Source: Lysobacteraceae bacterium
Lineage (GTDB): Bacteria > Pseudomonadota > Gammaproteobacteria > Xanthomonadales > Xanthomonadaceae
Assembly (NCBI GenBank): GCA_004297225.1
Contig: SCUI01000011.1
Coordinates: 62,001 to 126,000, forward strand
Reading direction: 5' to 3'
DNA length: 64,000 nucleotides
Shown: in pieces, positions 48,657 through 57,951 of the stretch
Position numbering within the stretch: position 1 is the first letter of the stretch
Layout of the letters: each line of letters starts with the position of its first letter
Translations under genes and position numbers: made by a program
Notes under the pieces: model-generated
Database searches by the model: none
What the model was told of the DNA's origin: nothing
What the model saw: the letters and a program-made list of their open reading frames with translations, nothing else

Positions 48657-51230
48657 TCAGGCAGAAAGCGCGATCGCAGGCTGCTTCAGCCGCAGCGCGA
48701 ATTCCCCGGGCGCCAGGCCCGGCGCGAACAGGAAACCCTGGCCGACCGGCACGCCCAGTTCCAGCAGGAACGCGCGCTGCGCATCGGTCTCCACGCCTTC
48801 GGCCACCAGTCCCAGGCCCAAGCTCCGGGCGATGCCGGAGACGGCCTGGCAGACGGCGACGTCGGACTGGTTGCCCGGCACGCCATGCACGAACATCTGG
48901 CTCAGTTTAAGCCCGTGGATGGGCAACCGGCGCAGGTAGTTGAGCGCGCTGTAGCCTTCGCCGAAATCGTCGATGGTCAAGGTCACGCCCATGTCGCGCA
49001 GCGCGGCGAAGGTGCGCTGGGTGTCCGGCGCGTCCTCGATCAGCACCCGCTCGGTGAACTCCAGTTCCAGCGCCGAGCCGGGCAACTCGAAGTCGGCCAG
49101 CAGCTTGCGTACGGTGTCGGCCAGGTCGTCGCCGAGGAACTGTCGATAGGACACGTTCACCGCCAGGCGCACGGTGCCCAGGCCGTCGTCGCGCCACTGC
49201 CGCACCTGCCGGCAGGCCTCGCGCAACACCCAGCCGCCGATGCGGACGATGTCGCCGGTGACCTCGGCGTGGGAGATGAAGTGGTCCGGGCGCATTTCGC
49301 CCAGCAACGGATTCTCCCAGCGGATCAGCGCCTCGGCGCCGACGATGCGGCCGCTGGCCAGCGCCACCTGCGGCTGGTAGACGAGGTGGAACTCGCTGTT
49401 CTCGGCGGCCTTGCGCAGGTGCGTCTCCAGGCGCAGCCGCTCCTGCTGCGATTGCGCCAGCGCCGGCGTGTACTGCTGCCAGCCGTTGCGGATGCGGCGC
49501 TTGGAGTCGTACATCGCCGCGTCGGCGTTCTGCACCAGCGCCTGCACGGCGACGCCGTCCTGCGGCGACTGCGCGATGCCGATGCTGGCGGTGATCGTGA
49601 ACTCCTCCTTGTCGAAGCGGAAGCTGTCGCCGAAGGCGTCGAGGATGGCGTCGGCGATGCGCCCCGGCCGCGCCGGGTCGTCGCCGATCGTGCAGATGAC
49701 CAGGAACTCGTCGCCACCGAAGCGCGCGATCAGGCCTTCCTCGTCCACGGCGTCGGCGATCCGCCGCGCCGCGGTGACCAGCAACGCGTCGCCGGCGGCA
49801 TGGCCGAGCACGTCGTTGACCACCTTGAACCGGTCCAGGTCGATGTACAACACCGCGACCGCGCCCCGCGCCGGATCGTCGAGCCAGCGCTCGAGTTCGC
49901 CGAGGATCGCGTCGCGATTGAGCAGCCCGGTCAGCGGATCGGTGCGCGCCTGCTCCCGCAGGCGTTCCTCGGCCTGCTTGCGCTGGGTGATGTCCTGCAC
50001 GGTGCCGGTCAGGTGGCTGGTGAGCGGATCCCCGGTCTCGGCTTCGCCGATGGTGCGTACCCAGAACGGCTCGTCGTTGCGCCGCCCGCGCAGTTCCAGG
50101 TCGAACGGCTCGCCATGGTCGCGCAGCCGTTCGATGCCGGCCTGCAGGCGCTTGCGGTCGCCGGGTTCGAGCACGGCCAGCATCGGCCCGATCGCCTGCG
50201 GCGGTTGTTCCAGGCCGAAGATCCGCAAGGCCTCGCCACTGAGGTACAGACGGTCGCGGCCGGCATCCCACTGCCAGCCGCCGATGTGCGCCAGCGACTG
50301 CACGCGTTCGAACAGCGCGCTGTCGCGCTTGAGCGTGGTGACGTCGGTGAACAGGGTGAGGACCTGGTGCGGTCGGTCGGCGCCCGGCGCGAACTGCGGC
50401 ACCGAGGTCACCGCGAACCAGGTCAGCTTGCGCAGGCGGAAGCTGTAGTACCCGAGCAACGTGTTCTCGACCACCCGGCCTTCGTGCAGGGCGCGGTACA
50501 TCGGCAGGTCGTCGCGGGCCAGTTCGTGGCCGGCCTCGTCGATGATCCGCCAGCGGTCGGGTTGCAGTTCCTCGTCCAGGCTCAACCCGGACTCGACGCT
50601 GAGCAATCGGATTGCGGCGGCGTTGGCGTAGGCGATGCGGCCCTCGCTGGTGCGCACCACGATGCCCTTGTCGACCACCTCCATCAGTTGCCGGTAGCGG
50701 AGTTCCGCCTCGGCGCGGCCGCTGATGTCGCGCGCCACCGCGACCAGGCAGGGGCGTCCCTCGAACTCGAAGTTGGCCGAGTGCACCTCCACCGGGAAGC
50801 GCGCGCCATCGCCGCGCATGTTGGTCACTTCCACCACGTGCGAGTCGCCGCGTCGCAACGCTTCGCGCACCGGGCCCATGTGGTCGCGCGGCAGGTCCGG
50901 GTTCAGCAACTCGATGTTCTTGCCGACGATCTCTTCGAGCGGCCGGCCGTAGGCTTCGATGCCGGCGCGATTCAGGTCGAGCACGGTGCCGTCCCAGCCG
51001 AGCACGCTGGTCGGGTCGGGCACGGCGTCGAACAACGAGCGGTAACGCGCGCGCTCGGCCTCGGCCACCGCGATCGCCACCTGCAGCGCATCGGCGGCCT
51101 GCTGCAGCAGGTTGCGGGTGTCCTCGGCGAGGGTGTCGTCGGCCAGCGCCCCCAGCAGCATCGCGAGGCTGTCCTCGGCGTCCGCGGTCGCGGCTCCCGG
51201 GGGCAGCGGCGCGGGCAGGTCCTGGCTCAC
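48657..51230 (-). CDS. PAS-GGDEF-EAL c-di-GMP protein
   Basis: An 857-residue cytoplasmic signalling protein with no evident membrane segment. Three PAS-type domains (about 60-180, 185-300, 310-425) precede a GGDEF domain with intact RFGGDEFLV and an EAL domain with intact GAEALIRW, VNVSYRQF, TIDDFGEGYSAL and EGVET. Both activities may be possible; no RxxD inhibitory site is seen at the usual spot before GGDEF. The start is GTG 51230, overlapping the HMG-CoA lyase stop by GTGA, so it is co-transcribed with leucine catabolism genes. Confidence 0.92.
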   Translation of the reverse strand: MSQDLPAPLPPGAATADAEDSLAMLLGALADDTLAEDTRNLLQQAADALQVAIAVAEAERARYRSLFDAVPDPTSVLGWDGTVLDLNRAGIEAYGRPLEEIVGKNIELLNPDLPRDHMGPVREALRRGDSHVVEVTNMRGDGARFPVEVHSANFEFEGRPCLVAVARDISGRAEAELRYRQLMEVVDKGIVVRTSEGRIAYANAAAIRLLSVESGLSLDEELQPDRWRIIDEAGHELARDDLPMYRALHEGRVVENTLLGYYSFRLRKLTWFAVTSVPQFAPGADRPHQVLTLFTDVTTLKRDSALFERVQSLAHIGGWQWDAGRDRLYLSGEALRIFGLEQPPQAIGPMLAVLEPGDRKRLQAGIERLRDHGEPFDLELRGRRNDEPFWVRTIGEAETGDPLTSHLTGTVQDITQRKQAEERLREQARTDPLTGLLNRDAILGELERWLDDPARGAVAVLYIDLDRFKVVNDVLGHAAGDALLVTAARRIADAVDEEGLIARFGGDEFLVICTIGDDPARPGRIADAILDAFGDSFRFDKEEFTITASIGIAQSPQDGVAVQALVQNADAAMYDSKRRIRNGWQQYTPALAQSQQERLRLETHLRKAAENSEFHLVYQPQVALASGRIVGAEALIRWENPLLGEMRPDHFISHAEVTGDIVRIGGWVLREACRQVRQWRDDGLGTVRLAVNVSYRQFLGDDLADTVRKLLADFELPGSALELEFTERVLIEDAPDTQRTFAALRDMGVTLTIDDFGEGYSALNYLRRLPIHGLKLSQMFVHGVPGNQSDVAVCQAVSGIARSLGLGLVAEGVETDAQRAFLLELGVPVGQGFLFAPGLAPGEFALRLKQPAIALSA

Positions 51231-52144
51231 GCTACGGCAGCCCCCGGATCCCTGGTCCTGGCCAGCGTGACCTTGCTGCCGCTGGCGCGCCCGAGCAGGG
51301 CGGCGAACCAGCGGCCGGTCTCGACCAGGCGGTCGAGGTCCACGCCGGTGTCGATGCCCAGGCCCTGCAGCATGTAGGCCACGTCCTCGGTGGCGACGTT
51401 GCCGCTGGCGCCGTGCGCGTAGGGGCAACCGCCGGTGCCGGACACAGCGGCGTCCACCACCGCCACGCCCTCTTCCAGGCAGGCCAGCAGGTTCGGCAAT
51501 GCCTGGCCGTAGGTATCGTGGAAATGCACCGCCAGCGCAGGCAAGGGCACGGCCGCCGCGACCGCGCGCAGCATCGAGCGCGCCTTGCCGGGCGTGCCGA
51601 CGCCGATGGTGTCGCCGAGGGAAATCTCGTAACAGCCCATCGCGTGCAGCGCGGCGGCGACGCGGACAACGTCGCCGAGCGGGACTTCGCCCTGGTACGG
51701 GCAGCCGAGCACGGTGGAAACGTAGCCGCGCACGCGCACGCCATCGGCGGCGGCACGCTCGAGCACCGGCGCGAAGCGCGCCAGCGATTCGTCGATGCCG
51801 GCATTGGTGTTGCGCCGGTTGAAGGCTTCCGAGGCGGCGGTGAACACCGCGATCTCCTCCGCGCCGGCCGCGCGTGCGCGCTCGTAGCCTTGCAGGTTCG
51901 GCACCAGCACCGGGTAGGCGACGCCGGGCTTGCGGGTGATCCCGGCCATCACCTCGGCGGCGTCGGCCAGTTGCGGGATCCACTTGGGACTGACGAAGCT
52001 GGTCGCCTCGATGCTTTGCAGGCCGGTGGCCGAGAGCCGGTCGATCAGCTCGATCTTGGCGGCGGTCGGGACGATCGCCTGCTCGTTCTGCAGGCCGTCG
52101 CGAGGCCCGACCTCGACGATGCGCACGCGCGCGGGCAGGGCCAT
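51227..52144 (-). CDS. liuE: Hydroxymethylglutaryl-CoA lyase
   Basis: A 305-residue HMGL-like TIM-barrel enzyme that splits HMG-CoA to acetyl-CoA and acetoacetate, the last step of leucine breakdown. VRIVEVGPRDGLQNEQ is at the N-terminus. Metal ligands are in AVHFHDTYGQAL, and the catalytic Cys loop is VSGTGGCPYAHGASGNVATED. It follows liuD by one base. Confidence 0.95.
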   Translation of the reverse strand: MALPARVRIVEVGPRDGLQNEQAIVPTAAKIELIDRLSATGLQSIEATSFVSPKWIPQLADAAEVMAGITRKPGVAYPVLVPNLQGYERARAAGAEEIAVFTAASEAFNRRNTNAGIDESLARFAPVLERAAADGVRVRGYVSTVLGCPYQGEVPLGDVVRVAAALHAMGCYEISLGDTIGVGTPGKARSMLRAVAAAVPLPALAVHFHDTYGQALPNLLACLEEGVAVVDAAVSGTGGCPYAHGASGNVATEDVAYMLQGLGIDTGVDLDRLVETGRWFAALLGRASGSKVTLARTRDPGAAVA

Positions 52145-52145
52145 G

Positions 52146-54149
52146 TCAACGCTCCAGCGACACCAGCACGGTGTCCGCCTCGACGAAGTCGCCGGCCGCG
52201 GCGTCCACGGACGCCACCACGCCGTCGCGCGGCGCCTTGAGCGCCAACTCCATCTTCATCGCCTCGATGACCAGCAATTCCTGCCCCGCCACGACGTTGT
52301 CTCCCTTGGCGGCCCGGACCACCACGACCCTGCCGGGCATTGGGGCCCGTACCTGGTCGTCCTGCGCCGCCGACGTGTCGCTGTCCCGACGATACACCTC
52401 CACCACGGCCAGTGGCAGGCGGCCCGCGGCCCCGTGCAACACCAGGTTGCCGGGGGTGGCGTCGACGCCCATGCGCAGCGCCTGTCCGTCGAATCGGCCG
52501 CCGAGTACACCCTCGGCCAGCCTCGCGCCGGAAACCGTGACCGGCGCCCCATCGACGGCCTGCAGGACGTAGTCGCCTGCGCTGCCGTGGGCGGTGACGA
52601 CGTGGCGTTCGCCCCGATGGATGAAGGCGACCCGGCGCTTGCCGCCGTGGCCCAGGCGCCAGCCGTCGGCGACCGCCCAGGGCGAACCGGGGTCGCCGGA
52701 ACGCACCGCGGATTCGCGCGCCTCGCGTTCCTGCAGCAGCAGGCGCGCCGTGGCCGCCGCGAGCAGCGCCTCGCGCGGGAGTGGCGCATCGGCGTCGGGC
52801 AGGAATTCCCCGAGGTGTCGATCGAGGTAGCCGGTGTCGATGCTGGCGCCGACGATCGCCGGGTGCCGCACCAGCCGCTCGAGGAAGGCGATGTTCGACT
52901 TCGGCCCGGCCACCGCGCACTGCGCCAGCGCCTCGCGCATCCGCGCCAGCGCCATCTCGCGCGTCGCGTCGTGGACGATGAGCTTGGCGATCATCGGGTC
53001 GTAGAAGATGCTGACCGTGTCGCCTTCGACCACGCCCGAGTCGATGCGCACGCGGTCGTTCGCGGTCGGCAGCCGCAGCCGCTCGAGCTTGCCGGAGCCC
53101 GGCAGGAAGCCGGCGGCCGGATCCTCTGCGTACAGCCGCACTTCGATCGCGTGGCCGACTTGCGGCACCACTTCCTGGGCCAGCGGCAGCGGCTCGCCGG
53201 TGGCGATGCGCAGCTGCCACTCGACCAGGTCCAGCCCGGTGGTCATTTCGGTCACCGGATGCTCGACCTGCAGCCGGGTGTTGATCTCCATGAAATAGAA
53301 CTCGCCCGAGGGCGCGACGATGAACTCCACCGTGCCGGCGTTGGCGTAGTCGATCGCGCGCGCCGCCTGCACCGCGGCGGCGCCCATCGCCGCGCGCAGT
53401 TCCGGGGTCAGGAACGGCGAAGGCGACTCCTCCAGCACCTTCTGGTAGCGGCGCTGCGCCGAGCACTCGCGCTCGTTGAGATGGATCGCGCCGCCGTGCG
53501 CGTCGCCGAAGACCTGGATTTCGATGTGCCGCGGCGACTGGATGTAGCGTTCCAGCAGCACGCGGTCCTTGCCGAAGGCGTTGGCGGCCTCGCGCTGGCA
53601 GCTTTCCAGCGCCGCGGCGAACTCTTCCGCGGCGCGGACGATGCGCATGCCCTTGCCGCCGCCGCCGTGCGCGGCCTTGATCATCAGCGGGTAGCCGATG
53701 CGGTCGGCTTCGCGCTGCAGCAGGGCAGGGGACTGGTCCTCGCCGGTGTAGCCCGGCACCACCGGCACGCCGGCCGCGGCCATCAGTTCCTTGGCGCCGG
53801 CCTTGCTGCCCATCCTGCGCATCGACGCGGCCTTCGGGCCGATGAACACGAGCCCCGCGGCTTCCACCGCATCGGCGAAGTCGGCGTTCTCCGAGAGGAA
53901 GCCGTAACCCGGGTGGATCGCCTGCGCACCGGAAGCCAGCGCCGCGGCGATGATCGCCTCGCCGCGCAGGTACGACTCCTGCGGCCGCGGCCCGCCGATC
54001 GCATGGCCCTCGTCGGCCAGGCGCACGTGCTGCGCATCCCGGTCCGCCTCCGAGAACACCGCCACCGTGGCGATCCCCAGCCGCCGGCAGGTCCGGATCA
54101 CCCGGCAGGCGATCTCACCGCGATTGGCAACCAGCACCTTCTTGAACAT
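52146..54149 (-). CDS. liuD: 3-Methylcrotonyl-CoA carboxylase, biotin-containing alpha subunit
   Basis: A 667-residue acyl-CoA carboxylase alpha chain. Biotin carboxylase (about 1-450) has FKKVLVANRGEIACRVIRT, the ATP-grasp loop KAAHGGGGKGMRIV, and FMEINTRLQVEHPVTE. The BT linker follows, and the C-terminal biotin-carrier domain has VIEAMKMELAL with the biotinyl lysine. The liu context identifies the substrate as 3-methylcrotonyl-CoA. Start ATG 54149 (MFKKVLVANRGE); ATG 54161 is 4 codons upstream, at the edge of the inserted repeat element. Confidence 0.94.
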   Translation of the reverse strand: MFKKVLVANRGEIACRVIRTCRRLGIATVAVFSEADRDAQHVRLADEGHAIGGPRPQESYLRGEAIIAAALASGAQAIHPGYGFLSENADFADAVEAAGLVFIGPKAASMRRMGSKAGAKELMAAAGVPVVPGYTGEDQSPALLQREADRIGYPLMIKAAHGGGGKGMRIVRAAEEFAAALESCQREAANAFGKDRVLLERYIQSPRHIEIQVFGDAHGGAIHLNERECSAQRRYQKVLEESPSPFLTPELRAAMGAAAVQAARAIDYANAGTVEFIVAPSGEFYFMEINTRLQVEHPVTEMTTGLDLVEWQLRIATGEPLPLAQEVVPQVGHAIEVRLYAEDPAAGFLPGSGKLERLRLPTANDRVRIDSGVVEGDTVSIFYDPMIAKLIVHDATREMALARMREALAQCAVAGPKSNIAFLERLVRHPAIVGASIDTGYLDRHLGEFLPDADAPLPREALLAAATARLLLQEREARESAVRSGDPGSPWAVADGWRLGHGGKRRVAFIHRGERHVVTAHGSAGDYVLQAVDGAPVTVSGARLAEGVLGGRFDGQALRMGVDATPGNLVLHGAAGRLPLAVVEVYRRDSDTSAAQDDQVRAPMPGRVVVVRAAKGDNVVAGQELLVIEAMKMELALKAPRDGVVASVDAAAGDFVEADTVLVSLER

Positions 54150-54160
54150 GTGGGTTCTCA

Positions 54161-54688
54161 TTTGACGCGGATTAACGCGGATAGAAGCGGATAAGAGCGG
54201 ATCAATCATCAGTTTGCAGAACGCGACGGCGTAGTTCCGCGCGAGGGCCGAAATTCAGCAGCAAGCCGACCTGGATGCCCGTGGCCCGCAGGTAGTTCAC
54301 CAACTGGACTTCATGGGGAATGGCCAGGTGTGAGACTGCCTTGACTTCGAGGATCAGCCTGCCTTCGACGAGCAAATCGGCGCGGAACTGGCCCACGACC
54401 TTGCTCCTGAAGCGAACTTCCAGCGGAACTTCCCTTGCAGCCTTGAGCCCGAGTTCCCCAAGTGCGATGACCATTGCATTGACATAGACGCTTTCGAGGA
54501 ATCCAGGCCCCAGTTCATTGTAGACAGCGTAAAACCCTCCAATAACCTGTTGCGTGAGCCTTCCTTCGATCAATCGACCTTCTTCGCCATCCATTGGCGC
54601 CTGTTCCATCGAGCCTCCTGCTCTTCAAATTTTCCCTATCCGCGTCTATCGGCTCTTATCCGCGTTATCCGCGTCCTGCGGTTGCCCT
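54161..54688. mobile_element. GxxExxY element flanked by GACGCGGAT repeats
   Basis: A 528-base unit between liuC and liuD. The left end reads TTTGACGCGGATTAACGCGG then ATAGAAGCGGAT; the right end in reverse is GGACGCGGATAACGCGGATA then AGAGCCGAT. The ends are thus imperfect inverted repeats built of ACGCGGAT units. The unit holds one gene (54202-54609). The right boundary touches the stop of liuC, the left is 12 bases from the liuD start. The gene-less copy at 10749-10880 shares both ends. No target-site duplication is obvious. Mobility is inferred from the two copies, not shown. Confidence 0.65.
54202..54609 (-). CDS. GxxExxY family protein (PD-(D/E)XK nuclease-like)
   Basis: A 135-residue protein. 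The naming motif is GFLESVY in YNELGPGFLESVYVNAM. The nuclease-like core is FRADLLVEGRLILEVKAV (Asp, then ExK), and LLLNFGPRAELRRRVL is the usual ending. A strong AGGAGG lies 4 bases upstream of ATG 54609. The TGA overlaps the left repeat. The biochemical role is not established; the fold suggests DNA or RNA cleavage. The gene is less GC-rich than its liu neighbours. Confidence 0.9.
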   Translation of the reverse strand: MEQAPMDGEEGRLIEGRLTQQVIGGFYAVYNELGPGFLESVYVNAMVIALGELGLKAAREVPLEVRFRSKVVGQFRADLLVEGRLILEVKAVSHLAIPHEVQLVNYLRATGIQVGLLLNFGPRAELRRRVLQTDD

Positions 54689-55470
54689 CAAAAGCACCAC
54701 TTCGGCTTGCGTTTCTCGAGGAAGGCGGCGATGCCTTCCTGGCCTTCGGGGGAGACGCGGAGGCGGGCGATGAGTTCGGCGTTGGCGGTGTCGATGGCCA
54801 CCGGGCCCGAGGCGCTGGCGACGTTGCGGACCAGCGCTTTCGCCGCCGCCGCCGCGATCGGGCCGGCCTTCAGCAGCAAGCCCACCTGGCGCTCGATCGC
54901 CTCGTCCAGCCCATCTTCGTCGACCACTTCGTGCAGCAACCCCATGCGCTGCGCCTGCGCCGCGTCGAAGATCTCCGCGCTGGCGAAGTAACGCCGTGCG
55001 TGGCGCGGACCGATCGCGTCGACCACGTACGGCGAGATCACCGCCGGCAGCAAACCCAGCTTGCTCTCGGTCAGCCCGAACTTCGCCGCAGGCACGCCGA
55101 TGGCGATGTCGCAGGCCGCCACCAGGCCGACGCCGCCGCCGAACGCGGCGCCATGCACGCGGGCGATGGTCGGCTTGGGCAGTTCGTCGAGCGTGCGCAG
55201 CAGTTTCGCCAGCGCCAACGCGTCCTGGCGATTGTCCAGTTCGCTCGCGGCGGCCATGCCGCGCATCCAGTTGAGGTCGGCACCGGCCGAGAACGACGCG
55301 CCTTCGCCTTCCAGCACCAGCACGCGCACGCTCGCGTCCAGCGCCAGGCCCGAGATCGCGTGGGTGAGGGCGGCGACCAGCGCGGCGTCGAAGGCGTTGT
55401 GGACCTCCGGCCGTTCCATCCGCAGGCGCGCGACGGCACCTTCCTTGCGCAGCGACAGGGGCTGTTTCAC
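54688..55470 (-). CDS. liuC: Methylglutaconyl-CoA hydratase (enoyl-CoA hydratase family)
   Basis: A 260-residue crotonase. The oxyanion loops are SAGADLNWMRGM and HGAAFGGGVGLVAACDIAI; the residues FGLTESKLGLLPAVISPYVV are those of the LiuC/GnyH group that hydrates 3-methylglutaconyl-CoA to HMG-CoA. The start is GTG 55470, divergent from the FTR1 gene. It lies upstream of liuD and liuE on the same strand but is separated from them by the GxxExxY element. Confidence 0.92.
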   Translation of the reverse strand: MKQPLSLRKEGAVARLRMERPEVHNAFDAALVAALTHAISGLALDASVRVLVLEGEGASFSAGADLNWMRGMAAASELDNRQDALALAKLLRTLDELPKPTIARVHGAAFGGGVGLVAACDIAIGVPAAKFGLTESKLGLLPAVISPYVVDAIGPRHARRYFASAEIFDAAQAQRMGLLHEVVDEDGLDEAIERQVGLLLKAGPIAAAAAKALVRNVASASGPVAIDTANAELIARLRVSPEGQEGIAAFLEKRKPKWCF

Positions 55471-55622
55471 GCGCGGGTCTCCGGCCGTTCGAGCCGGTCA
55501 TGATAGCCGGCACGCCGCAAGGCCCCGGCGGGACTGGGTTTCGGGCCAGGGCGGTAATGCGAGCCATTCGCGTTTGACATAGAATGCCGCATCGCCCCCG
55601 TGCCCGTTCCAGGAACCATCCG

Positions 55623-57557
55623 ATGCGCCCCATGTCGCGCCTGAGCCGCAGCATTGTCGTCGCCGTGCTGCTGTGCGTGGCCTGGGTCGCGCAGGCGGCG
55701 GCGCCGCAGGTGCAGACCCTGTGGCAGCTGCTGGATTACATCGCGGTCGACTACAGCGCCGCGGTCGAGGACGGCCGGGTCGCCAACGAAATGGAATTCC
55801 AGGAGATGCAGGAATTCTCGGCCACCGTGCGCGAACAGCTGGCGGAACTGCCCGGGCATCCGGCGCGTGCCGGCCTCGTCGCGCAGGCGCGGTCGCTGGA
55901 AGCGGCGATTGCCGCGAAATCCCCGGCGGCCGAGGTCGACCGCCAGGCGCGCGCGCTGGCCGATGCCCTGCTGCAGGCCTATCCGGTGCCGCGCGGGCCG
56001 GAGCAGGCACCTTCGCTGGCGTCTGCGGCGGCGTTGTACCAGCAGCATTGCGCCAGCTGCCATGGCGCCACCGGTGCGGGTGATGGCCCGGCCGCAGTCG
56101 GCATGGAACCGCCGCCGATCGCCTTCACCGATGCCGCCCGCGCGCGCCAGCGCAGCGTGTTCGCGCTGCACCAGGTGATCACCCAGGGCCTGGAAGGCAC
56201 GGCGATGGCCAGTTATGCCCACCTGCCCGACGACCAGCGCTGGGCGCTGGCGTTCTACATCGGCCAGCTCGCGTTCGCCAATGCGGAGCACGGCGAGTCG
56301 CTGTGGGAGTCGCGCGCGGACTTGCGTGCGCAACTGACGGGCCTCGACGCGCTGGTGCAGGCGTTGCCGGCCGGCCTCGCCGGCCTGTCGCAGGCCGACG
56401 CCGACGACCTGACCGCCTACCTGCGGCGCCATCCGGATGTCGTGGTGTCAGCCGGGGGCACCAGCACCAACCAGGACGGCATCGCACTGGCGCGCGCGCG
56501 CCTGCAGGAAGGCGTCGACGCGCTGGCCGCGGGCGATCGGCAGCAGGCGCGGGCGAAGATGCTGTCGGCCTACCTGGACGGGTTCGAACCGGTCGAGGCG
56601 GTGCTGGCGACCCGCGACCCGGCCCTGCTGCGCGAGATCGAATCGGCGATGGCCGGCCTGCGCGCGCGCGTCGGCAGCCAGGCGTCGCTGGAGGAAGTGC
56701 GCAGCCAGGTCGGCGTGCTGTCCGGGCTGCTGGACCGCGCCAGCGTGGCGCTGGACGACACCGCCGAGGCCGGCGCCGGCGCGGCGTTCGCCGGTGCGCT
56801 CACCATCCTGTTGCGCGAGGGCCTGGAAGCGCTGTTGCTGGTGATCGCGATGATGGCGTTCCTGCGCAAGGCCGAGCGCACCGACGCGATGCCCTACGTG
56901 CATGCCGGCTGGGTCGGCGCGCTGGTCGCCGGCGGCGCCACCTGGCTGGTGGCGACGGAGCTGGTCGCGATCAGCGGCGCCAGCCGCGAACTCACCGAAG
57001 GTTTCGCGGCGCTGGTGGCCGCCGTGGTGCTGGTCTCGGTCGGCATCTGGATGCACGGCAAGAGCCAGGCGGACGCCTGGCAGCGCTACGTGCGCGAGCA
57101 GCTTTCGCACGCGCTTTCGCGCGGCTCGCTGTGGTTCCTGTTCGGCCTGTCGTTCCTGATCGTCTACCGCGAGGCGTTCGAGACGGTGCTGTTCTACGCG
57201 GCACTGTGGAGCCAGGGCAACCATGCGGCGGTGCTGGCGGGCGCGGCCACGGCGGTGCTGGCGCTGGCGGTGATCGCCTGGCTGATGCTGCGCTTCACCC
57301 GGCGCCTGCCGTTCGGCAAGTTCTTCGCGGCCAGCGCGCTGCTGATGGCGGTGCTTGCGGTGGTGCTGGCGGGCAAGGGCGTGGCTGCGCTGCAGGAGGC
57401 GGGCTGGCTGCCGGTGTCGCTGGTGCCGCTGCCGCGGATCGACCTGCTGGGCATGTATCCGACGCTGCAGGGGGTGGGGGCGCAGTTGCTGGTGCTGGGG
57501 GTTCTGCTGGCGGGGTTTGCCTGGAATGCGAGGAGCGCGAGGGTCGCGGCGGCCTGA
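55623..57557 (+). CDS. Cytochrome c-FTR1 fusion iron permease
   Basis: A 644-residue membrane protein. It has a signal peptide (RSIVVAVLLCVAWVAQA), a periplasmic helical region, a c-type heme domain with CASCHG (about residue 145) and an axial Met candidate in TAMASYAHL, then another helical stretch. A C-terminal FTR1 domain has about seven membrane helices and the two iron motifs LREGLEALL and YREAFETVL (RExxE). High-affinity Fe(II) uptake with on-protein oxidation is the likely role. ATG 55623 has AGGAA upstream. Confidence 0.92.
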   Translation: MRPMSRLSRSIVVAVLLCVAWVAQAAAPQVQTLWQLLDYIAVDYSAAVEDGRVANEMEFQEMQEFSATVREQLAELPGHPARAGLVAQARSLEAAIAAKSPAAEVDRQARALADALLQAYPVPRGPEQAPSLASAAALYQQHCASCHGATGAGDGPAAVGMEPPPIAFTDAARARQRSVFALHQVITQGLEGTAMASYAHLPDDQRWALAFYIGQLAFANAEHGESLWESRADLRAQLTGLDALVQALPAGLAGLSQADADDLTAYLRRHPDVVVSAGGTSTNQDGIALARARLQEGVDALAAGDRQQARAKMLSAYLDGFEPVEAVLATRDPALLREIESAMAGLRARVGSQASLEEVRSQVGVLSGLLDRASVALDDTAEAGAGAAFAGALTILLREGLEALLLVIAMMAFLRKAERTDAMPYVHAGWVGALVAGGATWLVATELVAISGASRELTEGFAALVAAVVLVSVGIWMHGKSQADAWQRYVREQLSHALSRGSLWFLFGLSFLIVYREAFETVLFYAALWSQGNHAAVLAGAATAVLALAVIAWLMLRFTRRLPFGKFFAASALLMAVLAVVLAGKGVAALQEAGWLPVSLVPLPRIDLLGMYPTLQGVGAQLLVLGVLLAGFAWNARSARVAAA

Positions 57558-57562
57558 AAAGC

Positions 57563-57588
57563 GTCGCGGCTTGCGCCGCTCCCACAAC
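57563..57588 (-). repeat. REP-like repeat (GCGGC-TTGC-GCCGC type), copy 2
   Basis: Identical over 26 bases to 23419-23444. It ends at the base before the stop codon of the zinc-ribbon gene and begins 5 bases after the FTR1 stop, so it fills the convergent gap and may form a terminating hairpin. Confidence 0.8.
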
Positions 57589-57951
57589 CTAGTGCTTGCG
57601 GCGGGCCTTGGCGCCCTGCGCCTCGGTCATCTCGACCTGCAGGGTGAAGCTGCGCTGCTCGTCCGGCCATAGCGCGCCGACGCCGATCACCTGGCGGTTC
57701 ACTTCCTCGCCGCGCTCGTTGCGGATCGACAGCACCATCGAGTATTCGAACGGCAGGTCGCCGGCCGGTGCCGCGAGCGTGCCCTCGATCATCAGGGGCA
57801 CGACGCGGGTCTTCTCGCGCTGCATGGACGCCTCGTCGTACCGCAGGTGGCCCCGGCAGGCGGGGCACACGGTTGCGGTCTCGAGGATGGTCGCCTTGCA
57901 GTGGGGACAGGCGCGGGTCGCGCCCGCGGTCCCCGGGCGCGGGTTGCTCAT
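57589..57951 (-). CDS. Zinc-ribbon protein co-translated with bactofilin
   Basis: A 120-residue protein. The N-terminal double CxxC zinc ribbon is CPHCKATILETATVCPAC. Then comes a beta-rich domain (VVPLMIEGTLAAPAGDLPFEYSM) ending in a basic tail (AKARRKH). I do not know its function. It overlaps the bactofilin stop by ATGA, so a role with the bactofilin filament is likely. Confidence 0.8.
   Translation of the reverse strand: MSNPRPGTAGATRACPHCKATILETATVCPACRGHLRYDEASMQREKTRVVPLMIEGTLAAPAGDLPFEYSMVLSIRNERGEEVNRQVIGVGALWPDEQRSFTLQVEMTEAQGAKARRKH

Noticed and set aside
47352-51377. A plus-strand open frame of about 1,340 codons antisense to SDR, GNAT and GGDEF-EAL genes
   Set aside because: The translation is His/Arg/Gln/Val-rich shadow sequence with no family features, whereas the opposite strand encodes clear domains.
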